DNA of 64,000 nucleotides from Marinobacter bohaiensis (GCF_003258515.1 NZ_QGEH01000002.1:186001-250000); one strand, 5' to 3'. Shown: positions 30,139 through 39,569, counted from the first letter of the stretch. Notes: generated by a model from the letters alone, not told the origin. A program made the numbers and translations.

Positions 30139-31581
30139 GTGAAACACTACTGCCATTACCACCCCAACACCGCCGCCAAGTGGCTGTGCACCCATTGCCA
30201 GACTGAATACTGCGTGGCCTGCATGCCCGATGCCGACACCCACCGGCGTCACGGTCACTGCCCGCACTGCGGCCAGACCCTGCGCTACTTGGGCGCCGGC
30301 ACGGAAGTGGAGCCGTTCTGGAACCGGATTCCCCAATTCTTCCGCTACCCGTTCCACAGCGATCCATTGCTGGTGATCGGCATCTGTACCTTCGTGCCGC
30401 TGATGCTGCAGGCCAACCTGATCGGGCTGATCGTGTCGCTGGTGTTGCTGCTGGCGCTGTTCAAGTACACCTACGCGGTGATCAACCACACCACTGAAGG
30501 CCACATGACGCCGCCGCCCCTGGCCACCGCCTTTACCGGCTCGGGGTTCGGTATCGTCATCCTGCAGTGGCTGGTGTTCATCCTGATGGGCGGACTGGTC
30601 TATTCCGCCGGCATGGTCGGCGGGCCGATCCTGGCGCTGGCGGCCATGGCCTTCGTCGTGCTGGTCCTGCCGGCCAGCGTGATGATCCTGGCGATGGAAC
30701 GGGAGGTGGGCCCGGCGGTCAATCCGATCAATCTGGTGTCGCTGATCTCGCGCATCGGCTGGCCCTATTTCGTGCTCTACCTGCACCTGATCCTGATGAT
30801 GCTGGCCAGCTCCGCGGTGCAGGAGTTCGCCTTCAGCAACTTCGCGCCAATGCTGGCCCAGCCGCTGTCCGGTTTTATCAGCAGTACCTTCATGCTCATT
30901 TTCTTCCACATGATGGGCTATCTGCTGTTCCAGTATCAGGAGGAACTGGGCTTCGCCAGCGACTTCCAGGACGAGACTCCCGCCCCGGCCCAGGACCGCT
31001 CCCGGCGTCTGGAAGCGGACATCGACATGCATGTGAAGGACGGGCAGTACGATCGCGCCCTGGCGGTTCTGAAATCGGCGGTGAAGTCCAACCCACCCCA
31101 CCCGCAGCGGGTGGAGCAGCTGTATCGCCTGCTCACGGCGACGAACAACGCCGAGGAACTGATGCGGCATCACCGCATCCTGTTGCTCTGGCTGGGCGAC
31201 CGCCACGAGGGCACGGCGATCGCCGGCCTGCTGAAAACCCTGACCGGGCGCGATCCGGCGTTCCGCCTGGACGATCCCGAGCTGATCGTGCATTGCGCCC
31301 GGGCCTTACACTCGCAGGGCGAAAACCGCGAGGTACTGAAGCTGATGCAGGATTTCCACAAGCGTTTTCCCGACAGCGAGCACATCGCCACCGGTTATCT
31401 CACCGTGGCCCAGTCCCTGGCCCAGTTGGGCCTGTGGGAAAAGGCCACCGCCTTCCTCAACTTCATCAAGCAGCGCTGCGCCCAGCACCCCCTGCATGGG
31501 AAAATCGACGCCTACCTGGAACAGGCACGCAACCAGCAGCCGCTGCGCGGACCGGCCGCCTCGTTCGATGTGGGTGAATAA
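30139..31581 (+). CDS. Zinc-finger, multi-membrane, TPR-like protein of unknown function
   Basis: 480 residues starting at GTG with AGGG just upstream. Residues 1-50 hold a B-box-like zinc finger rich in Cys and His pairs (CHYHPNTAAKWLCTHCQ, YCVACMPD, HCPHCGQ). Residues ~75-275 contain about five to six membrane helices. Residues ~290-470 are soluble helical repeats of TPR type (DGQYDRALAVLKSAVK, LGLWEKATAFLNFIKQ). I do not recognise a named family for the full protein. It is convergent with a rhomboid protease whose C-terminus also carries TPR-like repeats, only 14 bp between stops. A role as a membrane scaffold is possible. Confidence 0.8.
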   Translation: MKHYCHYHPNTAAKWLCTHCQTEYCVACMPDADTHRRHGHCPHCGQTLRYLGAGTEVEPFWNRIPQFFRYPFHSDPLLVIGICTFVPLMLQANLIGLIVSLVLLLALFKYTYAVINHTTEGHMTPPPLATAFTGSGFGIVILQWLVFILMGGLVYSAGMVGGPILALAAMAFVVLVLPASVMILAMEREVGPAVNPINLVSLISRIGWPYFVLYLHLILMMLASSAVQEFAFSNFAPMLAQPLSGFISSTFMLIFFHMMGYLLFQYQEELGFASDFQDETPAPAQDRSRRLEADIDMHVKDGQYDRALAVLKSAVKSNPPHPQRVEQLYRLLTATNNAEELMRHHRILLLWLGDRHEGTAIAGLLKTLTGRDPAFRLDDPELIVHCARALHSQGENREVLKLMQDFHKRFPDSEHIATGYLTVAQSLAQLGLWEKATAFLNFIKQRCAQHPLHGKIDAYLEQARNQQPLRGPAASFDVGE

Positions 31582-31595
31582 GGCGCGTTAGTCGT

Positions 31596-33053
31596 TCAGG
31601 CGCCGCCGGCCGCCGACATCATCTGCCGGTAATGGCGCGCCTTGGGCGCCATATTGCGCTTGTCGAACTCGTCCGCCAGCAGGCGGCACGCCTCCAGGGT
31701 CAGGTCCTGGTCACCGGTGGCCCGCAGCCGCTCGAACACCCGCTCGGCGGTCTTGGTGTCGCCGCTGCGCAGGCCCGCAAACAGCGCCCGGTTGTGATCC
31801 CGCGCCGACAGGGGATGGTGCGGCTGCCCCTTGCTCTGGTACTCCTGCCAGATCTCCAGCATCTGTTCCGGCTGATGCCGCGCCTGGGCCGACGCCATCA
31901 GTTCCCGCGCGCGCTCCCGATACGTTTCCTGATCCGGCCGCAGCTTGGCCAGGTGATAGAGGTGTTCGAGCAGCACCGGGCGCTCCGGATAGCGGGTGTA
32001 CAGGGCCTCGAACTGCAATCGCGCCTGCTCGAACTCGAACCGGCCCAGCAACGTCATGGCCTGGGCGTAGGCGCTGCGGAAGCGGGCTTCCTGCTCCTCA
32101 TCCTCGGGCTCGAAGAAGGTCTCCCTGGGCTGCAGCCAGCTGCGGCCCAGCAGCCACACCAGCCCCGCACCCACCAGCAGGCCGCCGGCGTGCGCCAGGT
32201 AGGCGACGCCGGTGGCGCCGGCGAAGAAGTAGTCGTAGATTTCCTTGCCGATACACACCGGCAGCAGCACCAGCGCCGGCGCCCGGAAGTACCCGAAATA
32301 GAATCCCAGCGAGTAGAAGAAGCGGATGCGCTGGCGCCCGAACAGCGCCATGTACATGCCCATCAGGCCGGCGATGGACCCGGACGCGCCCACCAGGCTC
32401 GTGTGCAGGCCCCACTCGAACCCGGCCCAGATGGCACCGGACACGGCGCCGCAGGCGAGGTAGGTCAGCAGGAACTTGAGGCCTCCGAGCGCCTTCTCGA
32501 CGGTGATCCCGAGCACGAACAGCACCACCATATTGCCGATCAGGTGGCCCCAGCCGCCGTGCAGGAACTGGTAAGTGATTAAATCCGCCAGCGACAGCTC
32601 GGCCGGAACCACTCCCGCCGCGCGGCCCGACAGGCGATCCAGGTATTCGGTCTCGATGGGCGGGCGATGCGTCAGCCAGTAGGCCCGCTGCTCGCTGTTC
32701 CAGATCACGTCGCGGTTGTCCTGCAGGTAGGCGTAGAAATCCGGGTCGCCCATGGCCAGCGCGGCCTGTAACGGCCGATTGTCATTGGCCATGGCCTGAC
32801 GCAGGAGGTCCAGGCGGTCCTGCCGGCCGCTGTTGCCGTCCAGGTTGATCTGGCGCTGCAGGTAGGTCTCGTAGGCCGGGGCTTCCAGGCGATCCAGGTC
32901 CGCCGTCAGGTAGGCCTGGGTGGCCTGCGCCCCCAGACGGTCATCGTTGCCCTGGTAGAACAGGAAAACCAGCAGGCAGGCCAGCATGATGGCCAGCGTC
33001 ATCCAGGGTGGCCGACGCCAGTCGACCGAGCGTTCGAGGGGAAGAATCAGCAT
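31596..33053 (-). CDS. Rhomboid-family intramembrane serine protease with TPR-like C-terminal domain
   Basis: 485 residues. After a first membrane helix (~18-34) comes a soluble ~120-residue insert. The rhomboid core (~155-305) follows, with HGGWGHLIGNM (165-175), the catalytic GASG motif with Ser224 and the partner His288 in YLAHAGGLLVG. The last ~170 residues are soluble helical hairpins resembling TPR repeats (FEFEQARLQFEALYTRYPE). Rhomboids cut transmembrane helices of substrate proteins within the inner membrane. Both catalytic residues are present, so it should be active. The large insert between helix 1 and the core and the long repeat tail are unusual compared with GlpG. Confidence 0.9.
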   Translation of the reverse strand: MLILPLERSVDWRRPPWMTLAIMLACLLVFLFYQGNDDRLGAQATQAYLTADLDRLEAPAYETYLQRQINLDGNSGRQDRLDLLRQAMANDNRPLQAALAMGDPDFYAYLQDNRDVIWNSEQRAYWLTHRPPIETEYLDRLSGRAAGVVPAELSLADLITYQFLHGGWGHLIGNMVVLFVLGITVEKALGGLKFLLTYLACGAVSGAIWAGFEWGLHTSLVGASGSIAGLMGMYMALFGRQRIRFFYSLGFYFGYFRAPALVLLPVCIGKEIYDYFFAGATGVAYLAHAGGLLVGAGLVWLLGRSWLQPRETFFEPEDEEQEARFRSAYAQAMTLLGRFEFEQARLQFEALYTRYPERPVLLEHLYHLAKLRPDQETYRERARELMASAQARHQPEQMLEIWQEYQSKGQPHHPLSARDHNRALFAGLRSGDTKTAERVFERLRATGDQDLTLEACRLLADEFDKRNMAPKARHYRQMMSAAGGA

Positions 33054-33269
33054 TCGACGTCCATGATTGCGGGGCGTTCTCCATTGCGCAGGCCGACCTG
33101 ATCGGGCCGGCTGCCATTTTTCATCACATTTAATCCCATCTCCGGCGTTTTTTCACCACCGCCCTGCCCGATTCCCGCGCTGAAATAGACCCTGACAGAC
33201 GAGGCGAGCGTGGCCGGCCAGTGCCAGGCCCCCGTCCCAACGCGACTGAGCAGGAGCAGGAGAAAAAAG

Positions 33270-34013
33270 ATGAAGCACACACTGTCACACAACGGTAACC
33301 TAAGGCGCATTCAATCGGGTGCGTCCCGGCCGGTCCTGGCCGGCTTGCTGGCGGCCGGCCTGATCACCGGCTGCGCTAGCAGTGGAACGGCGGAACCGGA
33401 AACCGCCGGGGTCACCGCCGACAACGCGACACCCGCAACGGTGGCCCTTGAGCCCGAAGAACAGGCATCCGACATCGACCATTCGCCAAGTGCAAGCGCC
33501 CGGGCTGACGGTCATAGTGAGCCCCAGCCGGACACCGACGTCGCGGCGACACCTGAGGAGAACGACATGACAGTTCTAGTCCTGGATAACCCCGAGTTGA
33601 TGGCCCGTGCGGCCCAGGTTCAAGCCGCCAGCAAACAGGTGTCCCCGATGCAAGACAGCCCGCGCAAACCGCACCAGATGAAGTTCTATTTCGGCTTTGA
33701 CAAGCATCGCCTGAGCGACGCCGACCAGGCCGTCCTGCGCGAGCACGCCGAATACCTCAAGGCGCATCCGGAAGTGACCCTGCGCATCAACGGCCACACC
33801 GACAGCCATGGCCCCGACGAGTACAACGCCTTCCTGTCACGGCTGCGCGCCACCAGCGCCGCCAAGATCCTCAAGCAGGCCGGTATTGACGGCAACCGCA
33901 TTGAGATCGTCGGCTGGGGCAGCCACAAGCCGCTGACCAACCCGGAAGACAGCGCCGCCAACCGGCGCCTGGAGCTGGAGTACCACAGCGAGCAGATGGC
34001 CCGCGTCCAGTAA
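33270..34013 (+). CDS. OmpA/Pal-family lipoprotein
   Basis: 247 residues. A lipoprotein-type signal (AGLLAAGLITGCASS) puts the lipidated Cys near residue 37. A ~100-residue Pro/Ala/Glu-rich linker follows. The C-terminal ~115 residues form an OmpA-like peptidoglycan-binding domain (FYFGFDKHRLSDAD, INGHTDSHGPDEYN, LSRLRATSAAKIL, and NRRLELEYH with the conserved Arg). It probably anchors the outer membrane to the cell wall. The ATG at 33270 has AGGAG seven bases upstream; the longer frame is not needed. It is divergent from the rhomboid gene. Confidence 0.9.
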   Translation: MKHTLSHNGNLRRIQSGASRPVLAGLLAAGLITGCASSGTAEPETAGVTADNATPATVALEPEEQASDIDHSPSASARADGHSEPQPDTDVAATPEENDMTVLVLDNPELMARAAQVQAASKQVSPMQDSPRKPHQMKFYFGFDKHRLSDADQAVLREHAEYLKAHPEVTLRINGHTDSHGPDEYNAFLSRLRATSAAKILKQAGIDGNRIEIVGWGSHKPLTNPEDSAANRRLELEYHSEQMARVQ

Positions 34014-34118
34014 CCCACCGCGCCCCGATCCGGTGTGTCGCCCGGCACGCCGGATTGATCGTCCTCCCGGAAATTGCGATTCTTGGCCTCCACAGCAACC
34101 TTTGCCAAGGAGACGGCC

Positions 34119-34568
34119 ATGCGCCCTGCGCTTCTCCCCCTCATCCTGACCGCCACCGCCCTTTTCGCCGGCTGCGCCGCCACCCAGGATCCGGCCCCGC
34201 GCCACGCCTATGGCGTGTGGCAGGGCGTGCTGCCCTGCGCCGACTGTCCGGGCATCGACACCCGCCTGACCCTGTACCGGCAACCGGACACCTACCGTCT
34301 GGAGGAAACCTATCAGGAGCGCGACGCCGCACCGGTGGTGCATGAGGGACGCTGGGCCTTGCTGCCGCCGCAAGACCCGATGGACCTGGGCCGTGTGCAG
34401 CTGGAGGGGGCCAATGAACGGCCGTTACGGAGCTTTCGCCGGCTGCCGGACGGCAACCTGGAAATGCTGGGAAGGGACGGCGAGGCCATCCGCTCCCCGT
34501 TGAACTACACCCTGACGCGCAAGCGCCTGTCAGAGGGTGACGCGGACCACGTTGGCGAAGGTGAGTAG
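34119..34568 (+). CDS. NlpE-like (copper-resistance/envelope stress) lipoprotein
   Basis: 149 residues. A lipoprotein signal ends at ALFAGCAAT. The body matches the NlpE N-terminal domain, with GVWQGVLPCADCPGID carrying the CxxC pair and a following beta-rich region. NlpE activates the Cpx envelope stress response on surface contact or faulty lipoprotein trafficking. This protein lacks the C-terminal OB-fold domain of E. coli NlpE, so it is a single-domain form. AAGGAG lies six bases before the ATG. Its last 39 bases overlap the end of the convergent MAPEG gene. Confidence 0.85.
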   Translation: MRPALLPLILTATALFAGCAATQDPAPRHAYGVWQGVLPCADCPGIDTRLTLYRQPDTYRLEETYQERDAAPVVHEGRWALLPPQDPMDLGRVQLEGANERPLRSFRRLPDGNLEMLGRDGEAIRSPLNYTLTRKRLSEGDADHVGEGE

Positions 34569-34931
34569 CGCCATCACCAGGATCGACAGCCAGGTCAACA
34601 GCGTGCCGATCATGCGGCTGATGGCGTAACCGCCCTGGCTGCGGATAAAGCCCCAGGCGTGCAGGAGACGGCCGACAATGAACAGCATGCCGACCGCATA
34701 GACGTAGTGCACATAGACCCCGTTCAGCTCACCGAGCCCCATCAGGATCAGGGTAATCGGTGCGTACTCCACCAGGTTGGCGTGGGCGCGGATGGCCACC
34801 TGGAACGCTTTCTCGCCGTTATCGCCCAGTCCCACCTGATAGCGACGCCGGAACGTGGTGACACGCCAGGCCAGGAACAGCATCAGGATCGCGGTGAATG
34901 CGGCGAAAACGGCGGTAACGGGAACAATCAT
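34530..34931 (-). CDS. MAPEG family membrane protein
   Basis: 133 residues with four membrane helices. The family pattern is clear in the central part (FQVAIRAHANLVEYAPI and GRLLHAWGF). MAPEG proteins include microsomal glutathione transferases and related eicosanoid enzymes. Bacterial members are poorly characterised and may detoxify reactive lipids. The gene overlaps the 3' end of the NlpE-like gene and lies just downstream of the GlsB-type gene on the same strand (16 bp gap). Confidence 0.9.
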   Translation of the reverse strand: MIVPVTAVFAAFTAILMLFLAWRVTTFRRRYQVGLGDNGEKAFQVAIRAHANLVEYAPITLILMGLGELNGVYVHYVYAVGMLFIVGRLLHAWGFIRSQGGYAISRMIGTLLTWLSILVMALLTFANVVRVTL

Positions 34932-34947
34932 GCTGGGAGCAGCTCCT

Positions 34948-35190
34948 CTAGGCTTTCTTGATCAGACTGACAATCCATAACAGGAAGATCGCACCCACCG
35001 TCGCCGTCACCAGCGACCCGATGGTGCCGTGGGACGACAGCCCCAGCAGGCTGAACAGGAAACCACCGATCAGCGAACCGACGATGCCGACACCGATGTT
35101 GGCCAGCACGCCGAATCCACGTCCTTTCATGATCAGGCCCGCCAGCCAGCCGGCCACACCACCGATGATCAGAAACAGAATCAGGTTCAT
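34948..35190 (-). CDS. GlsB/YeaQ/YmgE family stress-response membrane protein
   Basis: 80 residues, extremely hydrophobic and Gly-rich, with three membrane segments. The family signature is visible (GGVAGWLAGLIMKGRGFG, GSLIGGF). Members are small inner-membrane proteins induced by stress or in stationary phase, with no known biochemical role. The ATG at 35188-35190 has GGGGG seven bases upstream; the longer frame is not needed. It may share a transcript with the MAPEG gene. Confidence 0.9.
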   Translation of the reverse strand: MNLILFLIIGGVAGWLAGLIMKGRGFGVLANIGVGIVGSLIGGFLFSLLGLSSHGTIGSLVTATVGAIFLLWIVSLIKKA

Positions 35191-35388
35191 CGCATTACCC
35201 CCTTGGTTGCGAGATCCGGGAAAGAAGGATCCGTATTGCGGCATTGAGCCAGCGGATCAGACCGGCGCGGCAAGCACCGGTTCCATCTCTCATACCGAAG
35301 TATTTTTCCAGTAAAGTCAAGCACTCGGCGCGCGCCGATTCACCCACGCTCGCGTCATCGAGTACCCCGGACGGGGCACTGATGCCCC

Positions 35389-36111
35389 TTAACGAGAGTC
35401 GGCCGGGGCAGCCGCCAGTTCGCGGATCGCTTCGCTCATCTGGGCGTGGCAACGCTTCATAAGCTCCGGGACATCGTCGGCGGTCAGGTGGCGCGTCTCC
35501 ACCGGCGGCAGGATGCGCAGTGGCACCGGCTTGCGACGGCCGAGCACACCGCTCGACTGGGAACGGTAGGCCCCGGCGCAGACCATGGTAATGGGCGCAC
35601 CGGCGGCCACCGCGGCGTGGAAGGCGCCCTTCTTGAAGGATTGCAGGTCGCTGCCGTGACTGCGGGTGCCTTCGGGAAAGATCCAGATGCTCTTGCGTTC
35701 GCGGGTCATGGCCTCGGCGGTGGTGCGGATCACCGCTACCGCGCGGGAGGACCGGGTCCGGTCGATCAGGATGTTGCCGCCCAGCCAGAACACCTGGCCG
35801 AAAAAGGGAATCCAGCGCAGCGACGCCTTGCCCACCGCCACGGTGCGTTTGGGCAGCAGGTCGCCCATCAGGAACAGATCGTCGTTGTGCTGATGATTGG
35901 CGATGATCACCGTGGGCCGGTTCTGGGGCATGTTCTCGTAGCCGTCCAGGGGACGGGTCAGCCCCAGCACACGCCGCCCGGTACGCGCCACCATGGCGCC
36001 CAGGATACGCGTGTTATCGGGGTTGAAGGGGCGGGCCAGGCACAGGAAAAAGCCCAGGAAACAGAGAAACGGCACGGACAGCCAGGCCAGCAGCGCGCGC
36101 ATAAAACGCAT
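35389..36111 (-). CDS. 1-acyl-sn-glycerol-3-phosphate acyltransferase (PlsC family)
   Basis: 240 residues with an N-terminal membrane helix (~5-25). The acyltransferase blocks are intact: NHQHNDDLF (His and Asp catalytic, block I) and FPEGTRSHGS (block III). It transfers an acyl chain to lysophosphatidic acid to make phosphatidic acid at the inner membrane, or a similar lipid. Whether it is the main PlsC or a side paralogue cannot be told. It stands alone. A GGGGCA/TGCCCC hairpin (35373-35388) follows its stop without a T-run. Confidence 0.9.
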   Translation of the reverse strand: MRFMRALLAWLSVPFLCFLGFFLCLARPFNPDNTRILGAMVARTGRRVLGLTRPLDGYENMPQNRPTVIIANHQHNDDLFLMGDLLPKRTVAVGKASLRWIPFFGQVFWLGGNILIDRTRSSRAVAVIRTTAEAMTRERKSIWIFPEGTRSHGSDLQSFKKGAFHAAVAAGAPITMVCAGAYRSQSSGVLGRRKPVPLRILPPVETRHLTADDVPELMKRCHAQMSEAIRELAAAPADSR

Positions 36112-36230
36112 CAGGAGTCGCTCCCATACAGATTAAAAAACGCACAGCCGTGCGCCAAAAGCCGCATAGGATAACGATCCGGCCTGTCGAAGGGAACTCC
36201 TGCCGGGCCCGGGACAGGGCCGCAACGAGA

Positions 36231-36521
36231 CTAGGCCAGCATACGGGCCATCTCGCGGCAGCGCTGGCAATGGGCCGCGGTGCAGGTCTCGTAGTCGTGC
36301 AGCACCAGACCGTAGGTATAATTCACATCCGCACCCCGGCGCTGGGCGTCCTTGTCCTGGATATAGGAATACGCCGCCACCTGGGCCTGCTCGAAGGACT
36401 CGAAAGGCCCCAGGGAGCGCTTCTCACGCGTGGCGAAGTACCAACGTCGCCCCACCGCAAAAAACCGACTCGACCGGGGCGGCAGAGGCCCCCGTTCTCC
36501 CTGTCGTTTCTGCAGGAACAT
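36231..36521 (-). CDS. DUF6316-like small protein
   Basis: 96 residues, cytoplasmic, no signal. The core RFFAVGRRWYFATREKRSLG and GPFESFEQAQ matches the short DUF6316-type domain found in gammaproteobacteria, in which an aromatic-rich strand pair precedes a small helix. The C-terminus has three Cys and several His (DYETCTAAHCQRCREMA) that could bind a metal; I do not know this from other members. Function unknown. It lies alone between plsC and the sortase operon. Confidence 0.7.
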   Translation of the reverse strand: MFLQKRQGERGPLPPRSSRFFAVGRRWYFATREKRSLGPFESFEQAQVAAYSYIQDKDAQRRGADVNYTYGLVLHDYETCTAAHCQRCREMARMLA

Positions 36522-36627
36522 GACACACTCTCCCTTTTATGTACCCATCAAATTTGAGCCCGAATCGGACGATTGTCAAACAAGGTTAAAGTACGGTCAT
36601 ACACCGCGTTTGGACCGCCCTCCGCCT

Positions 36628-37236
36628 CTAGCCGGGAAAGGCTGCCAGCGTCCCGGCCGCGGCGGTTTTCCCGACCTCATCCAGCCCCCGGGCTTCGATC
36701 ACGTAACGCATGGGCCCGTGGGGATCGAGGGCATCGAACGGGTAGCAGGTCACCAGGATCAGGCGGTCGTCAGCCCCCGGCTCCACGGCCAGGCGCGCGT
36801 GGCGGCTGTCCACCACCCGTTCGCTCACCACTTCGTAGCGGCGCCAGGTCCCGTCCAGGCCCTGCACCTCTACCGGGTCGCCGGTGCGTATCTCCTGCAA
36901 CACGCTGAAATGGGTGTCCCGGTGCCCGGCCAGGATAACCGTACCGCGATCTCCCGGCGGCGCCGAGCGGGTCACGTGGCCGGGCCCGAACGCCAGGCTC
37001 TCGCCGTGGGTACCGGACAGGATCACCAGCGGCTCGCCGGCGCCCGGCAAGCGCAGGCGGCCCACCGGCCAGGTATCGGCCCAGGGCCAGGGCCGGGTGA
37101 CCTGCTGCTCCGCCTGACTCTGGGCCCAGGCCAGGTTGAGCAGCTCCTGTGCCAGTTTGGCCTTGAGCGGGATCCACAGCCCCATCAGCAGGACCACGGC
37201 CGAGGCCAGGGTAAAGGTCATCAGCAGGCGCATCAC
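36628..37236 (-). CDS. Class GN sortase (proteobacterial dedicated sortase)
   Basis: 202 residues with an N-terminal membrane anchor (~5-24) and a periplasmic sortase fold. The catalytic triad is present: His105 (LAGHRDTHF), Cys164 (LVTCYPFDA) and Arg177 (PMRYVIEA). Sortases cut a sorting signal and join the protein to another molecule. Proteobacterial members serve one dedicated substrate. The gene begins at GTG 37236 (GGAGG eight bases before) or ATG 37233, both overlapping the stop of the upstream target-protein gene, so synthesis is coupled. It belongs with the target, response regulator and kinase next to it. Confidence 0.92.
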   Translation of the reverse strand: MMRLLMTFTLASAVVLLMGLWIPLKAKLAQELLNLAWAQSQAEQQVTRPWPWADTWPVGRLRLPGAGEPLVILSGTHGESLAFGPGHVTRSAPPGDRGTVILAGHRDTHFSVLQEIRTGDPVEVQGLDGTWRRYEVVSERVVDSRHARLAVEPGADDRLILVTCYPFDALDPHGPMRYVIEARGLDEVGKTAAAGTLAAFPG

Positions 37237-39341
37237 GATCCCACCCTCCGGCGCGCCAGCAGCACGCCAAAGGCCGGCAACAGCCCCGCCAAGCCGATCA
37301 GGATCAGCAGGTTCGACGCGGTGGCGGTCTGTGGATAACGCAGCATGCCCGGCGTGCTGCCTGCCGGCAGCAGGGTCGGGACGTCTTCGGCGGCCAGGCG
37401 GTCCGCCTGCGTGCGGGCCGGCGTCTGGTCCACGGCGACGAAACTGGTGTAGCGGGTGACCAGACCGTGCTGCAGGGCCAGCGGCGTGACCTGCTCGCGT
37501 ACCTCATCCTCACGGGCGCCGTGGATGCGGGCGTCCATCAGCTGATCGATTTTCTGCCGCGCCCAATAGCGATGCAGACCCTGCCCCGGCGCGGCGGAGG
37601 CCAGCGGCAGGCTACGCTCCCAGGGGGTTCCGTCCGGCAGCTCGCCGCTCAGGGTCAGCTCGCCCTCCGCTTCGGCGTCGCGCGCCACCAGTACCAGCGG
37701 CTCCCCCTGGAACAGGTCGCCCGGGCGCTCCGGCAAGGCCTGCGCCTGGCCCGGCCAGTCGGCCTTGATATGGCCGAGCACCGGTGCTGCCATGCGCTGC
37801 AGCAGGCGATCGAGCTGGCTGGCCACCTCGCCGGCGTTGCCGATGGACGTGTAGGTGCCGCGACCGAATCGGGCCGCTTCGCGCATGAAATGCATGTTGG
37901 GCGCGGTGCCGATGCCCACGGTGAACAGGCGGCTGGCACCCAGCTGGTCGCGGATCTGGCCGAACAGGGCCGACTCGTTGCCCACCGCGCCGTCGGTCAT
38001 GAACAGCACCTGACGCACTTTCGGCCGTTCGTCCGGGACGTCAGCTCCGCCGATGCGCAGGGCCCGGTCCAGCGCCGGCGCCATTTCGGTACCGCCGTTC
38101 GCGGCCAGGTTGGCGGTGTACTGGCGGGCGGCGCGCAGGTTCGACGGCGTTACCGGCCGGGCGTCGCCGAACAGCGCCGAGGTCTGGCTGTTGAACTGGA
38201 TGATATTGAAACGATCGCCGGACTTGAGCGTGTCCAGCCCCGCCAGCAGCGCGCTGCGCGCCTGGCGGATCGATTCCCCCGCCATGGAGCCGGAGGTGTC
38301 CACCACGAACACCAGCTCCCGGGACAGCGACGGGCCGCCACCGAGGCCCGGCACCATCAGTGCCAGCACATAGTCTTCCCCTTCATACTGCTCGCGGAAC
38401 ACCGCCGCCGTCGGCGCCTCTCCCCGCGTGGGCTGCCAGCGAACGACCAGGTCGCGATCCATCAGCACGCGGCCGCCCTGGGGACTGACCTCCACCTGCT
38501 CGCCCCGGCGCACCGTGTCCAGGGCGTGGGTCGGGCTGAGCACCTGGTCGATGGGCAGGCCCGCGTTCAGGGTCAGCGTGACCCGGGCATGATGGCTGCC
38601 CGCCGGCACGTCGCCGGGATTCACGGTGTAGGGGCTGATGGCGCCGGCGTCCGGCACCTGGCGGGTGGGTACCGCCCAGCCACGGCGCCAGTCCAGATCC
38701 TCCGCGTCCGCTTCGGTGGGCTCGCCGGGCATGTAACGGGGCGTCAGGGTGGTGGGCAGGCGCAGCTCGAATTCGCCGTCCCGGTAGGCGACGGCCTGCT
38801 GGTAGCGCAGTTCCACCGTCACCGTCTCGCCGGGCGGGATGTTGGCCACCCGGGTGGTGAACAGGTTGGGACGCTGCTGCTCCACCTGGGCCGCCTGCTT
38901 GCCTTCGCGGCGGGCCTTCTCGTACGTCTTGCGGGCGGCCTCGCGGGTCTGGATCTCGCCCACGATCACGCGCTCGCCGATGTGCAACTGCATGGCGTAC
39001 ACGGTCGCCTGCTCCGGCAGCGGGAACACATAGGTGCCCTCACGCCAGTCGTCGCTGGTGTTGCGGAACGACTGCTTGAGGCGGGTGTCGGCCAACAGGC
39101 CGCTGACCCGCACCCGGTAGTCGGTGTTCAGGTTCAGGGCGGTTTCGATCTGGCCACTGGGTGTCATCAAACGCAGTTCGCCGGTACCGGGCGCTTCGCT
39201 GGCGCGGGCGGCGGCGGACTGGAGCACGAAGAAAAGCGCCACCGCCAGCCACAGGCTGATGCCTTCCAGGCAGCGGATGGTACGTCGACCGGCACGACGG
39301 CTGGCCGTGATGCGGGTCCGGGTTGGGGACAGGGTTGGCAC
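37233..39341 (-). CDS. Marine proteobacterial sortase target protein (VIT + vWA)
   Basis: About 702 residues. A signal peptide (LWLAVALFFVLQSAAARA) is followed by a VIT domain (~55-190) and a von Willebrand A domain (~340-510) with the metal site DTSGS at 348-352. The C-terminus carries a sortase signal: a YPQTATA motif, a hydrophobic helix and a basic end (LLARRRVGS). It is the dedicated substrate of the class GN sortase encoded next to it and is probably displayed in the envelope. The frame opens at 39428, but a GTG at 39339-39341 has AGGAGG nine bases upstream and places the signal peptide correctly. Confidence 0.9.
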   Translation of the reverse strand: MPTLSPTRTRITASRRAGRRTIRCLEGISLWLAVALFFVLQSAAARASEAPGTGELRLMTPSGQIETALNLNTDYRVRVSGLLADTRLKQSFRNTSDDWREGTYVFPLPEQATVYAMQLHIGERVIVGEIQTREAARKTYEKARREGKQAAQVEQQRPNLFTTRVANIPPGETVTVELRYQQAVAYRDGEFELRLPTTLTPRYMPGEPTEADAEDLDWRRGWAVPTRQVPDAGAISPYTVNPGDVPAGSHHARVTLTLNAGLPIDQVLSPTHALDTVRRGEQVEVSPQGGRVLMDRDLVVRWQPTRGEAPTAAVFREQYEGEDYVLALMVPGLGGGPSLSRELVFVVDTSGSMAGESIRQARSALLAGLDTLKSGDRFNIIQFNSQTSALFGDARPVTPSNLRAARQYTANLAANGGTEMAPALDRALRIGGADVPDERPKVRQVLFMTDGAVGNESALFGQIRDQLGASRLFTVGIGTAPNMHFMREAARFGRGTYTSIGNAGEVASQLDRLLQRMAAPVLGHIKADWPGQAQALPERPGDLFQGEPLVLVARDAEAEGELTLSGELPDGTPWERSLPLASAAPGQGLHRYWARQKIDQLMDARIHGAREDEVREQVTPLALQHGLVTRYTSFVAVDQTPARTQADRLAAEDVPTLLPAGSTPGMLRYPQTATASNLLILIGLAGLLPAFGVLLARRRVGS

Positions 39342-39569
39342 AGCGGATTCCCTCCTCGATGGTTTTGCGCCATTGAAGCGCCGGGGAAAGGCAATCCGGT
39401 GGATGAATCCGTGCAGAATGGGACCCAATCGTGATCAATTGTGGCAATGGCGCCGCAAAACCTTGCGGGGCCGGCGGGGCATGTTTAAATAGCCCCAGAC
39501 GCGACGCCGGCCGGATACGGCCGCTGCCAGGACAGCGACTGCCAAAATTACGGAACCAAGAGCCAAGCC

